A stretch of 64,000 nt of DNA from Siphonobacter sp048595215 (GTDB lineage Bacteria > Bacteroidota > Bacteroidia > Cytophagales > Spirosomataceae). The translations under genes were made by a program, and so were the position numbers. How positions within the stretch are numbered: the stretch's first letter is position 1; each line of letters begins with the position of its first letter. The stretch covers positions 1 to 64,000 of the forward strand of contig NZ_JBMDWJ010000323.1 of NCBI RefSeq assembly GCF_048595215.1, in the 5' to 3' direction. The notes below the pieces were generated by a model. The model worked only from the letters and a program-made list of their open reading frames with translations. It was not told the DNA's origin and did not search any database. Positions 56,421 through 64,000 of the stretch are shown piece by piece.

Positions 56421-59012
56421 TTACTGAACATCCAGTGCATCCAGGTATAACTGCTCGGCATCCAGCGTTTTCAGACGCAGCGTGTAGGTACCCGCGTTGA
56501 TCATCGTTCCTGTATTCGTAGTGACGTAGGTCCATTTTCCAGGTTTGGACGGTTCCAGCTCCAGCGTTTCGGCGGGCTTCACCACCGTACCGTCTTTGAG
56601 GATCAACTCGACACTCACCTTTAATATTTTCTGAGCTGGATTATGGTACTTAAGCGTGAGTGAATACGTATCGGCCACCCCCACGGCAAGGGTCCATTCC
56701 AACACGTCACCGCTGGCTTTTTTGAAGACCATCCGCTCTTTGTCGAGGAAGACCTCCTTACCCACGCCTTGGCCTACGGGTTGGGCCTGCGTGGCTTTGT
56801 AACTCGTGGCCGCTTTTAGATCGTAGGCGGGTTCAAGGGTGTACACAGGTAGTGCGGCCAGCCAGGAGCCCGCCGCCACCGTCAGTTTTTCATTCACCTG
56901 CATTCGTTTGCGAACGACCGAATACTGCTGGGGTTCATCGGTCGTCAGGAACGTGCCCGTGGTTTCGAAACCGGGAAGTGGCGATGCCGACGCGGGTACA
57001 GCCAGAAACACATCCGCCGCTTCCGTGACCTGTACGGTTACGGCTTCGTTTCGCTGCCGTTTCAGCCAGGTGGCTCCGTACAAATGAGGGGGTAACGAAA
57101 CGGCCCGAATGGATTCGTCAGCGAACAACCCATCCCCCGTATCCAGCCAGGATTCAACGCTTCCTTGGAGACTCTTCAGAATGGAGCTCGATTGCTGGGT
57201 AATTACAGCTTTGGTATCCAGAGCCGCAATGGCAATAGCCGAGATGACCGCCTGAGCGGATAGCACCTGAGGAAAAGAAACCGTCAGTTGCCCGCCCCGC
57301 ACCTGTACGCGTAGCGTTTTTTTCAGCAGAGCATCGTGGCCCGCTTCCTTCCAGATGTCCAGATTTTTAAGGCGTACCTCGTCGTTGATGGCGACGTCAA
57401 ACAATCGCCAGCCCGTGGCATCGAGTCCGCCGCCGGTGCCGTACCAGGGTTCAATGAAGTACAGTTCCACCTGGTATTCGCCGTCGGGAACGTTGAAGTG
57501 ATAGGCCAGTTGGTCACGTCCGTAACGAAAAGTCTGAAAGAGTTTGGGGTCGGCCGTACCACGAATGGGATCAAACGTTCGTCGCTGACTGGCAAAGAAG
57601 GCGGGCATTCCCGGATACTGTTCGGTCCAGGAAGTAGAACCCCAGGCGTTTGTCTCCGTCTTTCGCTGATCGGCGTACCAGACCTTTTTCTGGGCATCGG
57701 TGTACGTCGGTCCGCCGCAATTGACCCGGTACAGGTAGCGGAGTACAGACGTGGGGGCGGCCGTTACTTTCCCGGTTACTTCCGAAAGATGCGGAGCTTC
57801 GGGCAAATGATTCAGGACCACCACGTCCGTGGCTACTGCTTTGCCGTTGACGTATCCTACGGCGTAGAGGGTATTCGTTTGAATGTCGGCTCCGTCCCAC
57901 TGAAAATGCGTCCCTACCCCTTGCCGCGTTTTCCGACCCAGCGAACGGTGGTTCACGTCATTGAAGAGTTCCACCGCATCGCAATTGGAGTAAACGATGA
58001 GGCTATCTTTCCTGCCCGGCGTCGTCCAGCGGTTCGGCCAGGTATGCGACACGATGTAGACCATCGGCTCGGTTTCTTTGGGAGCGTAGTTGGACCGGAA
58101 CAGGTAAAAGGCATCCGTCGGTTCTTCCCAGGCCGTGAACAGCCCTTTGTAATTCACGGGGCCGATTCGGTCCAGTTCCCGCAGCCCTTCGCCGCCTTGT
58201 ACGCGACCGGGATTGTCGTGCGAATTGAGCAGCCAGAAAAAATGCCCGGCCGTGCGATCCCGTACCGATTCGGCCAGCCGGATTTTGGTTTCCATCAGGT
58301 CCGTCATGCGGTTTTCGCTGAATACGCCACGGCCTTCCGTATGCTGGTCGATGGTTCGCCAGGCCCCGTATTCACCCACCAGAATCTGCCGTTTCAGGTC
58401 TTCGCCGTACTGCTGGGGATCGCCGCCGTAGGTACCCGTCCAGTTCTGCGGCACGTCCCAGTCGGTACCCTTCCCGCCATTACAGGTCGTGATTTTTCGC
58501 TGGGAAGAAGCCGTCGGGTCCAGTTGCCGGATCAGGTCGCTGCATTCCCGGACGAAATCCTCGGGGAGCGTACTTTCATTTTCGAGTCCCCAGAGAATGA
58601 TCGACGGACTGTTTCGCCGCTCTTTCACCCAGTCGATCAGCAACTGTTTGAAATTTTGGCGAAAAGCTGGCGTATCGTACCAGATGTGAGCGGCCATTTG
58701 CGGCCACCAGAGAATTCCGGCCTCGTCCCAGTACGGATGATAGCGAAGGTTATGGGGCTGGTGGGCGTCACGAAAGGCATTGAATCCGGCGGCTTTGACC
58801 TGACGTACCCGCGTGCGAATTTGTTCTTCACTGAACGCGTGACTGCTGCCCAGCAAATGTTCGTACTCGGCTACGCCATTGATGAAGACCCGCTGGCCGT
58901 TGATGCGTAAGCGGGTTTTCGCGTTGGGACTCAAATCCCAGCTCACCCGTCGGATGCCGTAGGGTGTGGTCAGTTCATCGATTCGCTGGCCCTGTTCCAG
59001 TACCTGCGTCAC
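56421..59012 (-). CDS. GH2 C-terminal fragment: catalytic barrel and malectin-like domain
   Basis: 863 residues if started at the in-frame GTG at 59012, two codons after the amber. The catalytic barrel (about residues 30-300) has the acid/base Glu in IILWGLENESTLPED and the nucleophile Glu in ILVGEYGAWRTIDQHTEG. It is followed by a DUF4982-type region, a malectin-like carbohydrate-binding domain (about 420-590, RVNCGGPTYTDAQKKVWYAD ... FYFIEPW-type), and a C-terminal beta-domain (about 760-863, YSLTLKYHNPAQKILKVSV) of CBM6/35 type. It has no signal peptide, so it would stay in the cytoplasm if made separately. Confidence 0.7.
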   Translation of the reverse strand: MTQVLEQGQRIDELTTPYGIRRVSWDLSPNAKTRLRINGQRVFINGVAEYEHLLGSSHAFSEEQIRTRVRQVKAAGFNAFRDAHQPHNLRYHPYWDEAGILWWPQMAAHIWYDTPAFRQNFKQLLIDWVKERRNSPSIILWGLENESTLPEDFVRECSDLIRQLDPTASSQRKITTCNGGKGTDWDVPQNWTGTYGGDPQQYGEDLKRQILVGEYGAWRTIDQHTEGRGVFSENRMTDLMETKIRLAESVRDRTAGHFFWLLNSHDNPGRVQGGEGLRELDRIGPVNYKGLFTAWEEPTDAFYLFRSNYAPKETEPMVYIVSHTWPNRWTTPGRKDSLIVYSNCDAVELFNDVNHRSLGRKTRQGVGTHFQWDGADIQTNTLYAVGYVNGKAVATDVVVLNHLPEAPHLSEVTGKVTAAPTSVLRYLYRVNCGGPTYTDAQKKVWYADQRKTETNAWGSTSWTEQYPGMPAFFASQRRTFDPIRGTADPKLFQTFRYGRDQLAYHFNVPDGEYQVELYFIEPWYGTGGGLDATGWRLFDVAINDEVRLKNLDIWKEAGHDALLKKTLRVQVRGGQLTVSFPQVLSAQAVISAIAIAALDTKAVITQQSSSILKSLQGSVESWLDTGDGLFADESIRAVSLPPHLYGATWLKRQRNEAVTVQVTEAADVFLAVPASASPLPGFETTGTFLTTDEPQQYSVVRKRMQVNEKLTVAAGSWLAALPVYTLEPAYDLKAATSYKATQAQPVGQGVGKEVFLDKERMVFKKASGDVLEWTLAVGVADTYSLTLKYHNPAQKILKVSVELILKDGTVVKPAETLELEPSKPGKWTYVTTNTGTMINAGTYTLRLKTLDAEQLYLDALDVQ

Positions 59013-59018
59013 GAGCCG

Positions 59019-59864
59019 CTAGAGGTACGGCTGCTCGAGTGACCAGAGCTGCGGACGCGACACGGAAAGATCTGGTGACGCAAGCGTTACCGTTTCTCCG
59101 GCTCTTAAATTCAGTTGCTGCTCGACTTTGGTTACGGTTTTGCCCGAGCGATCCAGCAGTTGCTGCACGACCGTCAGGGTACGGGGCCGGGTACCGTAGT
59201 TTTTGATTTCACTGCGAACGTGCAGTTTTGCCGCCGTGGCTGAAATACTGGTATCGTTCCAGACGTGTACACCAAAGGGTTCAATACGTACGTCACGGGT
59301 CACGATTAGCTGTACCGGACGAAAAATGCCCATTGGCTGGGAGCCTTCCGAGAAACCCCGCTCGCTGGAACTCCCCCCGCTCACCCAGGGCAAGTCCTGA
59401 ATTTGATCGGGGTGATCCGCTCGTACGGCCAGTAGATTGGTTTGATTGTTAAGACGGATGAAATCTGTAACATCCAGCGTGAACGAAGTCCGTCCTCCGG
59501 CGTGGTAGCCTATTTTTTTTCCATTGAGCCAAATAGTTGCGTAGGACCCTACGCCTTCAAAAAACAGAAAGAATCGTTTCCCTGCTCCGGTTTCCTGTAC
59601 CGTAAATGTCTTTCTATACCAGGCCACGCCGTAGCGATTGCCGTTGACTTTCCGACGATAGCCGCCGTACTGATCCCAGTTGTGGGGCACCTGTACGATT
59701 TTCCAGGACTGAGCCTTGAAGTCACTTCGGTAAAAATCCGGGTGTGCCGTGGTATCGTCCGTGGCGGTGGACTGCCAGTTCGCCTGCAGGGAAATTTCTT
59801 TTCGCGACTGCCCTCTGGCCGTGAAGGTCAGGAACAGACTCAGTAGGATGAGTTTTGAATACAT
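59019..59864 (-). CDS. GH2 N-terminal fragment (before the amber codon)
   Basis: 281 residues from the ATG at 59864; a TTG three codons upstream is less likely. Signal peptide LILLSLFLTFTARGQ. The GH2 jelly-roll sugar-binding domain covers about residues 25-190 (VPHNWDQYGGYRRKVNGNRY, FEGVGSYATIWLNGKKIGYH, LPWVSGGSSSERGFSEGSQPMGIFR-type segments) and the immunoglobulin-like domain about 195-281. It lacks the catalytic barrel, so alone it could only bind sugar. Confidence 0.7.
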   Translation of the reverse strand: MYSKLILLSLFLTFTARGQSRKEISLQANWQSTATDDTTAHPDFYRSDFKAQSWKIVQVPHNWDQYGGYRRKVNGNRYGVAWYRKTFTVQETGAGKRFFLFFEGVGSYATIWLNGKKIGYHAGGRTSFTLDVTDFIRLNNQTNLLAVRADHPDQIQDLPWVSGGSSSERGFSEGSQPMGIFRPVQLIVTRDVRIEPFGVHVWNDTSISATAAKLHVRSEIKNYGTRPRTLTVVQQLLDRSGKTVTKVEQQLNLRAGETVTLASPDLSVSRPQLWSLEQPYL

Positions 59865-59936
59865 CGATTCCAAAGGGGAAGTACGTCCGGTCCACGCGGG
59901 CTGGACGGATGGTTATGTACGGCTGGCTGAAACGCT

Positions 59937-62726
59937 TTACTTCTGCTTTTCCAGCTTGCCGTTGAAGCTATAGGCTTTGCCCTTTTCCGTCATGAACTGC
60001 ACTTCATTCGAGCCATACCGTAAAACGCAGGGCTGCCCGGCCAGCGAACGGACCGTTACCGTCGTCAGCTTACCCTGTTTCCAGGAAAAATCCAGCTCAA
60101 AACCACCCCTGGCCCGGATTCCCCGGAGGCTTCCCTCGGCCAGTACCGCGGGTAACGCGGGCAACAGGTCGATACCGGAACTATGGCTTTGCAATAGCAT
60201 TTCGGCCATTCCCGCCGAGCCGCCAAAGTTGCCATCAATCTGAAACGGCGGGTGAGCATCGAAGAGATTGACGTACGAACCACCCGCTCCGGATACCGGC
60301 CGCAGCAGCATTTTGACGAGTTGCAGAGCGTGTTCGCCCTCGCGAAAACGAGCCCAGAAATTGATTTTCCAGGCCAGACTCCAGCCCGTACCTTCGTCGC
60401 CCCGGTACAGCAGCGACTGCCGGGCAGCCTTCATCACGTCGGGCGTTTTTTCCCAGCTAATGTCATCGCCCGGATGTACGCCCCAGAGGTGCGACACATG
60501 GCGGTGGTGATTGGTGGTATCGTCTTTGTCTTCCAGCCATTCCTGCAATTGTCCGTACCGCCCGATCTGATTGGGAGCCAGTTGCTGAAGCTGGGTTTGC
60601 AGGGTTTTGCGGAAGGCCTCGTCCGTACGCAGGCGTTCGCTGGCCTGAATGCAGTTTCGAAACAGGGTGCGAATGATCTGATGATCCATCGTGGGCCCGG
60701 CGACTAACCCACCGTTCTCGGGCGAGTTGGAAGGCGTACTGATCAGCCAGCCCGTTTTTGGGTCTTTTACCAGGAAATCCGTAAAAAACAGAGCGGCCTG
60801 TTTCATCAGCGGATACGCCCGATTTTTCAGAAAATCCAGATCCTGGGTATACTGAAAATGTTCCCATACGTGCTGACTCAGCCAGCCCGCTCCCGTTACC
60901 CAGATGCCGTGATTGGAGGCATTGATGGGAGCCGTTCCCCGCCACAGGTCCGTATTGTGGTGCAAAACCCAGCCCCGAGCGTTGTAATGGAGCTTCGCCG
61001 TTTGCGTACCCGTCTGGGCGAGTTCATCCATCATCCGAAACAGCGGCTCGTGCTGGGCCGACAGGTTGAGTACCTCGGCCGGCCAGTAGTTCATTTCAAG
61101 GTTGATGTTGGTCGTGTACTTGCTGCCCCAGGGGGGAGCCAGCAGGTCATTCCAGAGTCCTTGCAAATTGGCGGGTTGTCCGCCCGGTCGCGAACTGGAA
61201 ATCAGCAGATAGCGTCCGTACTGCATGTACAGAGCCATGAATGAAGGATCGGGTGCGGCCGAAAAGCGGGCCAGTCGTTGATCGGTCGGCAGTTTCTGGT
61301 CAGTGTTAGCCCCCAGTTCTACCGAAAACTTCTGGTAATAAGGCTGGTATTCCCGCAGGTGTTCCTGTCGTATTTGAGCGTAGGTTTGTCCGGTTACCCA
61401 CTGCATCGTTTGTTCACAGGCGGCCACCGGATTCCCCGAAACATTCTGATAATTAACGAAATTCGTAGCCGCCGTCAGGTACAGCGTCACTTCGTCGGCT
61501 CCCTCGATCACCACTTGATTCGACTCGATGCGACGGGTCCCTTTCTTCGTTTCCACTCGCAGGTAACTTTCCCCGCGAAGGGCTCCGTTTCGTACCTGTA
61601 CGGCCAGAGCCAGCGTTTGTTCGCTGATTTTCCGTACGCTATGCTTGGCATGTGGACTGCTCAGAGTTGCCGTCAAACTGATGCGTCCCGGCTGACTGGC
61701 CGTCAGGTGAATCGCCAATACGCCTTTCGGCTGACTCGTCAGGTATTCGCGGGTATACGTCACATCGCCTACCTTGAACTGCGTCCGGACTACTGCTTCA
61801 TTCAGATTCAGTTCACGGCGATAATTGGTCGAGTTCGTTAGATTTTTGAAGATCAGGTTGAGATTACCAAACGGCTGATAATCGGCCTGATAGTGGGGTA
61901 CGGCGGGTGGTTCGCTGTTCTGGATAAAGTACTTCCAGTTACCGTTCAGGGAAAGCTTCTCGGAGCTATTAGCCGGGTACAGAGCCAAATGGCGAGTCGT
62001 ATCCTTGTACCCCGCAATCCCGCCTTTATCGAAGTAATTGATCACCTGAATGGCCAGTACATTCTTGCCGGGTTTCAGTACATCGGCGGGAATCTGATAC
62101 TTACGAGGTTCGGTACTGTTCGTCGTCCCCACCAATTTTCCATTGACGTAGGCAACATCGTAATCGCGAACGCGGTTGAGGTCGAGCGTCAGGGCTTTTC
62201 CTTGCCAGTTCTCGGGTAAGATGAACGTGGTCCGAAACCAGACGGCTCCGTCCAGTCCTTCGAAGCCTACCGTTTCCCAGCCTTCGTAGGCGGGTACGGG
62301 CATGGTTTTCCAGTCCGAATCGTCGTAAGTCGCTTCCGCCGGATTTCCTTGTACGCCCTTGCCCGCCTTCACCGACGCCAGCCATTCTTCCTTGCGGCCC
62401 TCGTTACTTTTCAGTCCCATGAAATGGGCTTCGGCTAATTGCTCGGCTTCTTTGTGCTTGCCTTCGGCCAGTAGTTTGCGGATTTCGGGCAAATACGCCG
62501 CCGCTCCGGGTCGGGCGTGGGCACGCGGTTCCCCCGTCCATAGCGTGGACTCGTTGAACTGAATGCGATCGTTCTCGACCCCTCCGAAGACCATGGCTCC
62601 CAGTCGCCCATTCCCCAGCGGCAAGGCGTCTGTCCACTTGACGGCGGGCTTGGTGTACCACAACTGATACGACTGAGCCTGAGCCGTGTATCCCAGCAAC
62701 AACAGTAAGAAAATGCGTAATTTCAT
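59937..62726 (-). CDS. GH95 glycosidase (alpha-L-fucosidase/galactosidase type) with inserted domain
   Basis: 929 residues, signal peptide LLLLGYTAQAQS. The N-terminal GH95 domain starts (LWYTKPAVKWTDALPLGNGR, ESTLWTGEPRAHARPG) and is then interrupted at about residue 105 (EAHFMGLK). About 180 residues of a different beta-rich domain follow (ATYDDSDWKTMPVPAYEGWE, VWFRTTFILPENW, YVNGKLVG, LKPGKNVLAIQVIN: a GH2/sialate-esterase-like jelly-roll), before GH95 resumes at YQPFGNLNLIF. The catalytic barrel has NLQGLWNDLLAPPWGSKYTTNINLEMNYW and DGNFGGSAGMAEMLLQSH. Acts on terminal fucose or L-galactose. Between GH28 (17-base gap) and GH2 (72-base gap). Confidence 0.92.
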   Translation of the reverse strand: MKLRIFLLLLLGYTAQAQSYQLWYTKPAVKWTDALPLGNGRLGAMVFGGVENDRIQFNESTLWTGEPRAHARPGAAAYLPEIRKLLAEGKHKEAEQLAEAHFMGLKSNEGRKEEWLASVKAGKGVQGNPAEATYDDSDWKTMPVPAYEGWETVGFEGLDGAVWFRTTFILPENWQGKALTLDLNRVRDYDVAYVNGKLVGTTNSTEPRKYQIPADVLKPGKNVLAIQVINYFDKGGIAGYKDTTRHLALYPANSSEKLSLNGNWKYFIQNSEPPAVPHYQADYQPFGNLNLIFKNLTNSTNYRRELNLNEAVVRTQFKVGDVTYTREYLTSQPKGVLAIHLTASQPGRISLTATLSSPHAKHSVRKISEQTLALAVQVRNGALRGESYLRVETKKGTRRIESNQVVIEGADEVTLYLTAATNFVNYQNVSGNPVAACEQTMQWVTGQTYAQIRQEHLREYQPYYQKFSVELGANTDQKLPTDQRLARFSAAPDPSFMALYMQYGRYLLISSSRPGGQPANLQGLWNDLLAPPWGSKYTTNINLEMNYWPAEVLNLSAQHEPLFRMMDELAQTGTQTAKLHYNARGWVLHHNTDLWRGTAPINASNHGIWVTGAGWLSQHVWEHFQYTQDLDFLKNRAYPLMKQAALFFTDFLVKDPKTGWLISTPSNSPENGGLVAGPTMDHQIIRTLFRNCIQASERLRTDEAFRKTLQTQLQQLAPNQIGRYGQLQEWLEDKDDTTNHHRHVSHLWGVHPGDDISWEKTPDVMKAARQSLLYRGDEGTGWSLAWKINFWARFREGEHALQLVKMLLRPVSGAGGSYVNLFDAHPPFQIDGNFGGSAGMAEMLLQSHSSGIDLLPALPAVLAEGSLRGIRARGGFELDFSWKQGKLTTVTVRSLAGQPCVLRYGSNEVQFMTEKGKAYSFNGKLEKQK

Positions 62727-62743
62727 GCGTATACCCCAACCAT

Positions 62744-64000
62744 TTAGTTCCGTACCACGTCTTCCTTCACTTCATTCGACTTCCAGACGGGCGTTTTTAC
62801 GCCTTTAAACTGGTTGCTTTCAAGCGTGATATTCCGGCTATCGGCTCCCTTGATTTTCAGGTACACCTCGGTACCGGCCGCTGGAAAGGCATTCGTAATG
62901 AAGGCATCGCGAACGTTGGTCAGGTCCAGCACGGGTGTATCGGCGTGTGGCGTGTAAGTTTTCACCGCGTTGACTTCCAGCGTCTGTACATTTTCGGCCT
63001 CAATGGCGGGACCGGTTTGGGTACTGACCTTGACGTTATGAAAGGATACGTCTTTGGCTGCTTTGATCAGAAATCCGGTTTTGGCCCGAATCTGAAGGTC
63101 CGTGAAGCTGACGTTTTCAATGGGCATTTCCTGCAATCCGTTCAGATAGCCCGCCCGGTTCACTTCGGCGGTGATGTTACTGAAGTGGATATTCCGGAAG
63201 GCGGGCGTCCGCTCGGAAACGGGTTCGGGATTGGTTTTGGCGTACTGCATATCGAGTACAATGGCCTGATCCCGAATGTTTTTCATGATGATATTGTCCA
63301 CGCGAATGTCTTCCACCACGCCCCCGCGGCCGCGAGCGGTTTTGATCCGAATGCCCCGATCCGTACCGTCGAATACGCAGTTGGAGATCGCGATTTTCTT
63401 CACGCCACCCGACATTTCGCTGCCGATCACCACGCCGCCGTGCCCCGAAAGCATGGTACAGTTGGTGATGGTATGGTTTTCGGCCGGAACGTTCATCTTG
63501 CGACCCGCCCGATCCTTGCCCGACTTGATGGTGATGCAATCGTCGCCCACGCTGATGTGGCAATTGGAAATGTGTACGTATCGGCAGGATTCGGGGTTGA
63601 TGCCGTCTGTATTGGGGGAAGGCGGATTGTTAATCGTGACACCCGTGACGGTTACGTTTTCGCAGAATTCCGGGTTAACCGTCCAGAACGGTGAGTTCCG
63701 AATGGTAATACCTTCGATCAGTACGTTTTTGCAGTGCATGAACTGAATGAACGGGGGCCGCAGAAAACCCCGCTCGACCCAGCCCGGCAGGTCGGGCCGC
63801 AGAATGTCTTTATTGAGGCGGTGAAACTCGTCCTGCCACTTTGAACCCGGCGAGTTTTTGACGTGTATTTCTGAATACGCCCACCACTTTTTGCCGTGCC
63901 CGTCAATCAGTCCGCGACCCGTAATGGCAATATTTTCGGCCCGGTTAGCGTAAAAAAGGGGCGAAAAATTCGTCACGTCCGTCCCCTCCCAACGCGATTC
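62744..64000 (-). CDS. GH28 polygalacturonase-type enzyme (N-terminus outside window)
   Basis: 418 residues visible; the frame is open to the last base (ESRWEGTDVTNFSPLFYANR), so the start lies outside. Right-handed beta-helix with the four GH28 motifs: SPNTDGINPESC (NTD), ISVGDDCITIKSG (the DD pair), LSGHGGVVIGSEMSGG (GHG), and RGIRIKTARGRGG (RIK). Cleaves alpha-galacturonosyl linkages in pectin; exo, endo or rhamnogalacturonan specificity cannot be told. First gene of the minus-strand GH28-GH95-GH2 group visible here. Confidence 0.95.
   Translation of the reverse strand, partial: ESRWEGTDVTNFSPLFYANRAENIAITGRGLIDGHGKKWWAYSEIHVKNSPGSKWQDEFHRLNKDILRPDLPGWVERGFLRPPFIQFMHCKNVLIEGITIRNSPFWTVNPEFCENVTVTGVTINNPPSPNTDGINPESCRYVHISNCHISVGDDCITIKSGKDRAGRKMNVPAENHTITNCTMLSGHGGVVIGSEMSGGVKKIAISNCVFDGTDRGIRIKTARGRGGVVEDIRVDNIIMKNIRDQAIVLDMQYAKTNPEPVSERTPAFRNIHFSNITAEVNRAGYLNGLQEMPIENVSFTDLQIRAKTGFLIKAAKDVSFHNVKVSTQTGPAIEAENVQTLEVNAVKTYTPHADTPVLDLTNVRDAFITNAFPAAGTEVYLKIKGADSRNITLESNQFKGVKTPVWKSNEVKEDVVRN

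Larger units (their letters stand above)
56421..59864 (-). pseudogene. GH2-family beta-glycosidase gene broken by one in-frame amber codon
   Basis: The two halves (59019-59864 and 56421-59012) lie in the same frame. The first stops at TAG (59021-59019, codon 282) and the next codons CGG CTC GTG ACG continue the protein: SLEQPYL-stop-RLVTQVLEQG. Family members have Leu-Tyr-Arg-Leu at this point, so TAC (Tyr) changed to TAG by one base is the simple explanation. Whole gene would code about 1146 residues: signal peptide, GH2 sugar-binding and immunoglobulin-like domains, barrel, a malectin-like domain and a C-terminal beta-domain. Neighbours GH95 and GH28 upstream in the same operon are intact. 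Sequencing error, true pseudogene, suppression or re-initiation at GTG are all possible. Confidence 0.85.

Noticed and set aside
57336..58910. 524-codon open frame on the plus strand opposite the GH2 gene
   Set aside because: Antisense shadow of a GC-rich coding strand; the minus strand has clear GH2 and malectin-like motifs while this frame has none.
62945..63694. 249-codon plus-strand frame opposite GH28
   Set aside because: Opposite strand shows all four GH28 motifs; this is a shadow.

Overview
The window looks like a chromosomal segment of a Bacteroidota bacterium of the order Cytophagales (Spirosoma/Siphonobacter-like; genus not resolvable from sequence alone). Grounds: SusC/SusD pair, DUF3826, Bacteroidota-type -7 promoter boxes (TAnnTTTG) at several genes, lipoproteins with short lipoboxes, a complete Bacteroidota-style ebo operon, a Bacteroidota-type N-acylglutamate synthase-like GNAT, and dispersed double-hairpin repeats in intergenic gaps. 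No phage, IS, integrase or CRISPR array was seen.

Layout. 0-4.5 kb: end of a beta-carbonic anhydrase, GNAT, RluD, SufB (separated from the rest of the suf genes) and an Lrp/AsnC regulator. 4.6-5.0 kb: an independent transcription unit with a promoter, an unusual class-II-tRNA-like RNA and terminators. 5.1-8.4 kb: DUF819 membrane protein and a GH105 unsaturated glucuronyl/galacturonyl hydrolase. 8.6-15.9 kb: eboABCDEF, all six genes in canonical order, with repeat elements inserted in three of the gaps. 16-25 kb: housekeeping genes (VOC protein, PA0069-type radical SAM protein, lipoprotein, DNA polymerase I, NAD(P)H-dependent FMN reductase-like protein, small Cys-rich membrane protein, inositol monophosphatase, AI-2E-type permease, DoxX-like protein). 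25-31.5 kb: GH29 fucosidase, alpha/beta hydrolase, N-acylglutamate synthase-like GNAT with a DUF7674-like partner, M28 peptidase, SDR. 31.8-34.2 kb: arginine deiminase-like protein plus CtlX, a two-gene route from arginine to ornithine. 34.6-39.7 kb: sufC-sufD-sufS-sufE-sufT-bacilliredoxin. 39.8-45.2 kb: PBP1A-hemF, a lipoprotein, DUF2891. 45-46 kb: a NodB-like deacetylase-family protein.

46.5-64 kb is a polysaccharide utilisation locus: DUF3826-SusC-SusD on the minus strand, an AraC regulator on the plus strand, and then (transcribed GH28 -> GH95 -> GH2 -> sodium:solute symporter -> DapA-type aldolase) a degradation/import/catabolism set. The combination GH28 + GH95 + GH2 + DUF3826, with GH105 and GH29 elsewhere in the window, points to pectin (rhamnogalacturonan/galacturonan with fucose or galactose decorations); the substrate is inferred. 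The GH2 gene is broken by one in-frame amber codon that looks like a single-base change of a Tyr codon.

Most distinctive items: the tRNA-like transcription unit at 4.6-5.0 kb; the intact ebo operon; the GH2 amber; a jelly-roll-like domain inserted into the GH95 N-terminal domain; the split suf system; and three families of intergenic inverted repeats.
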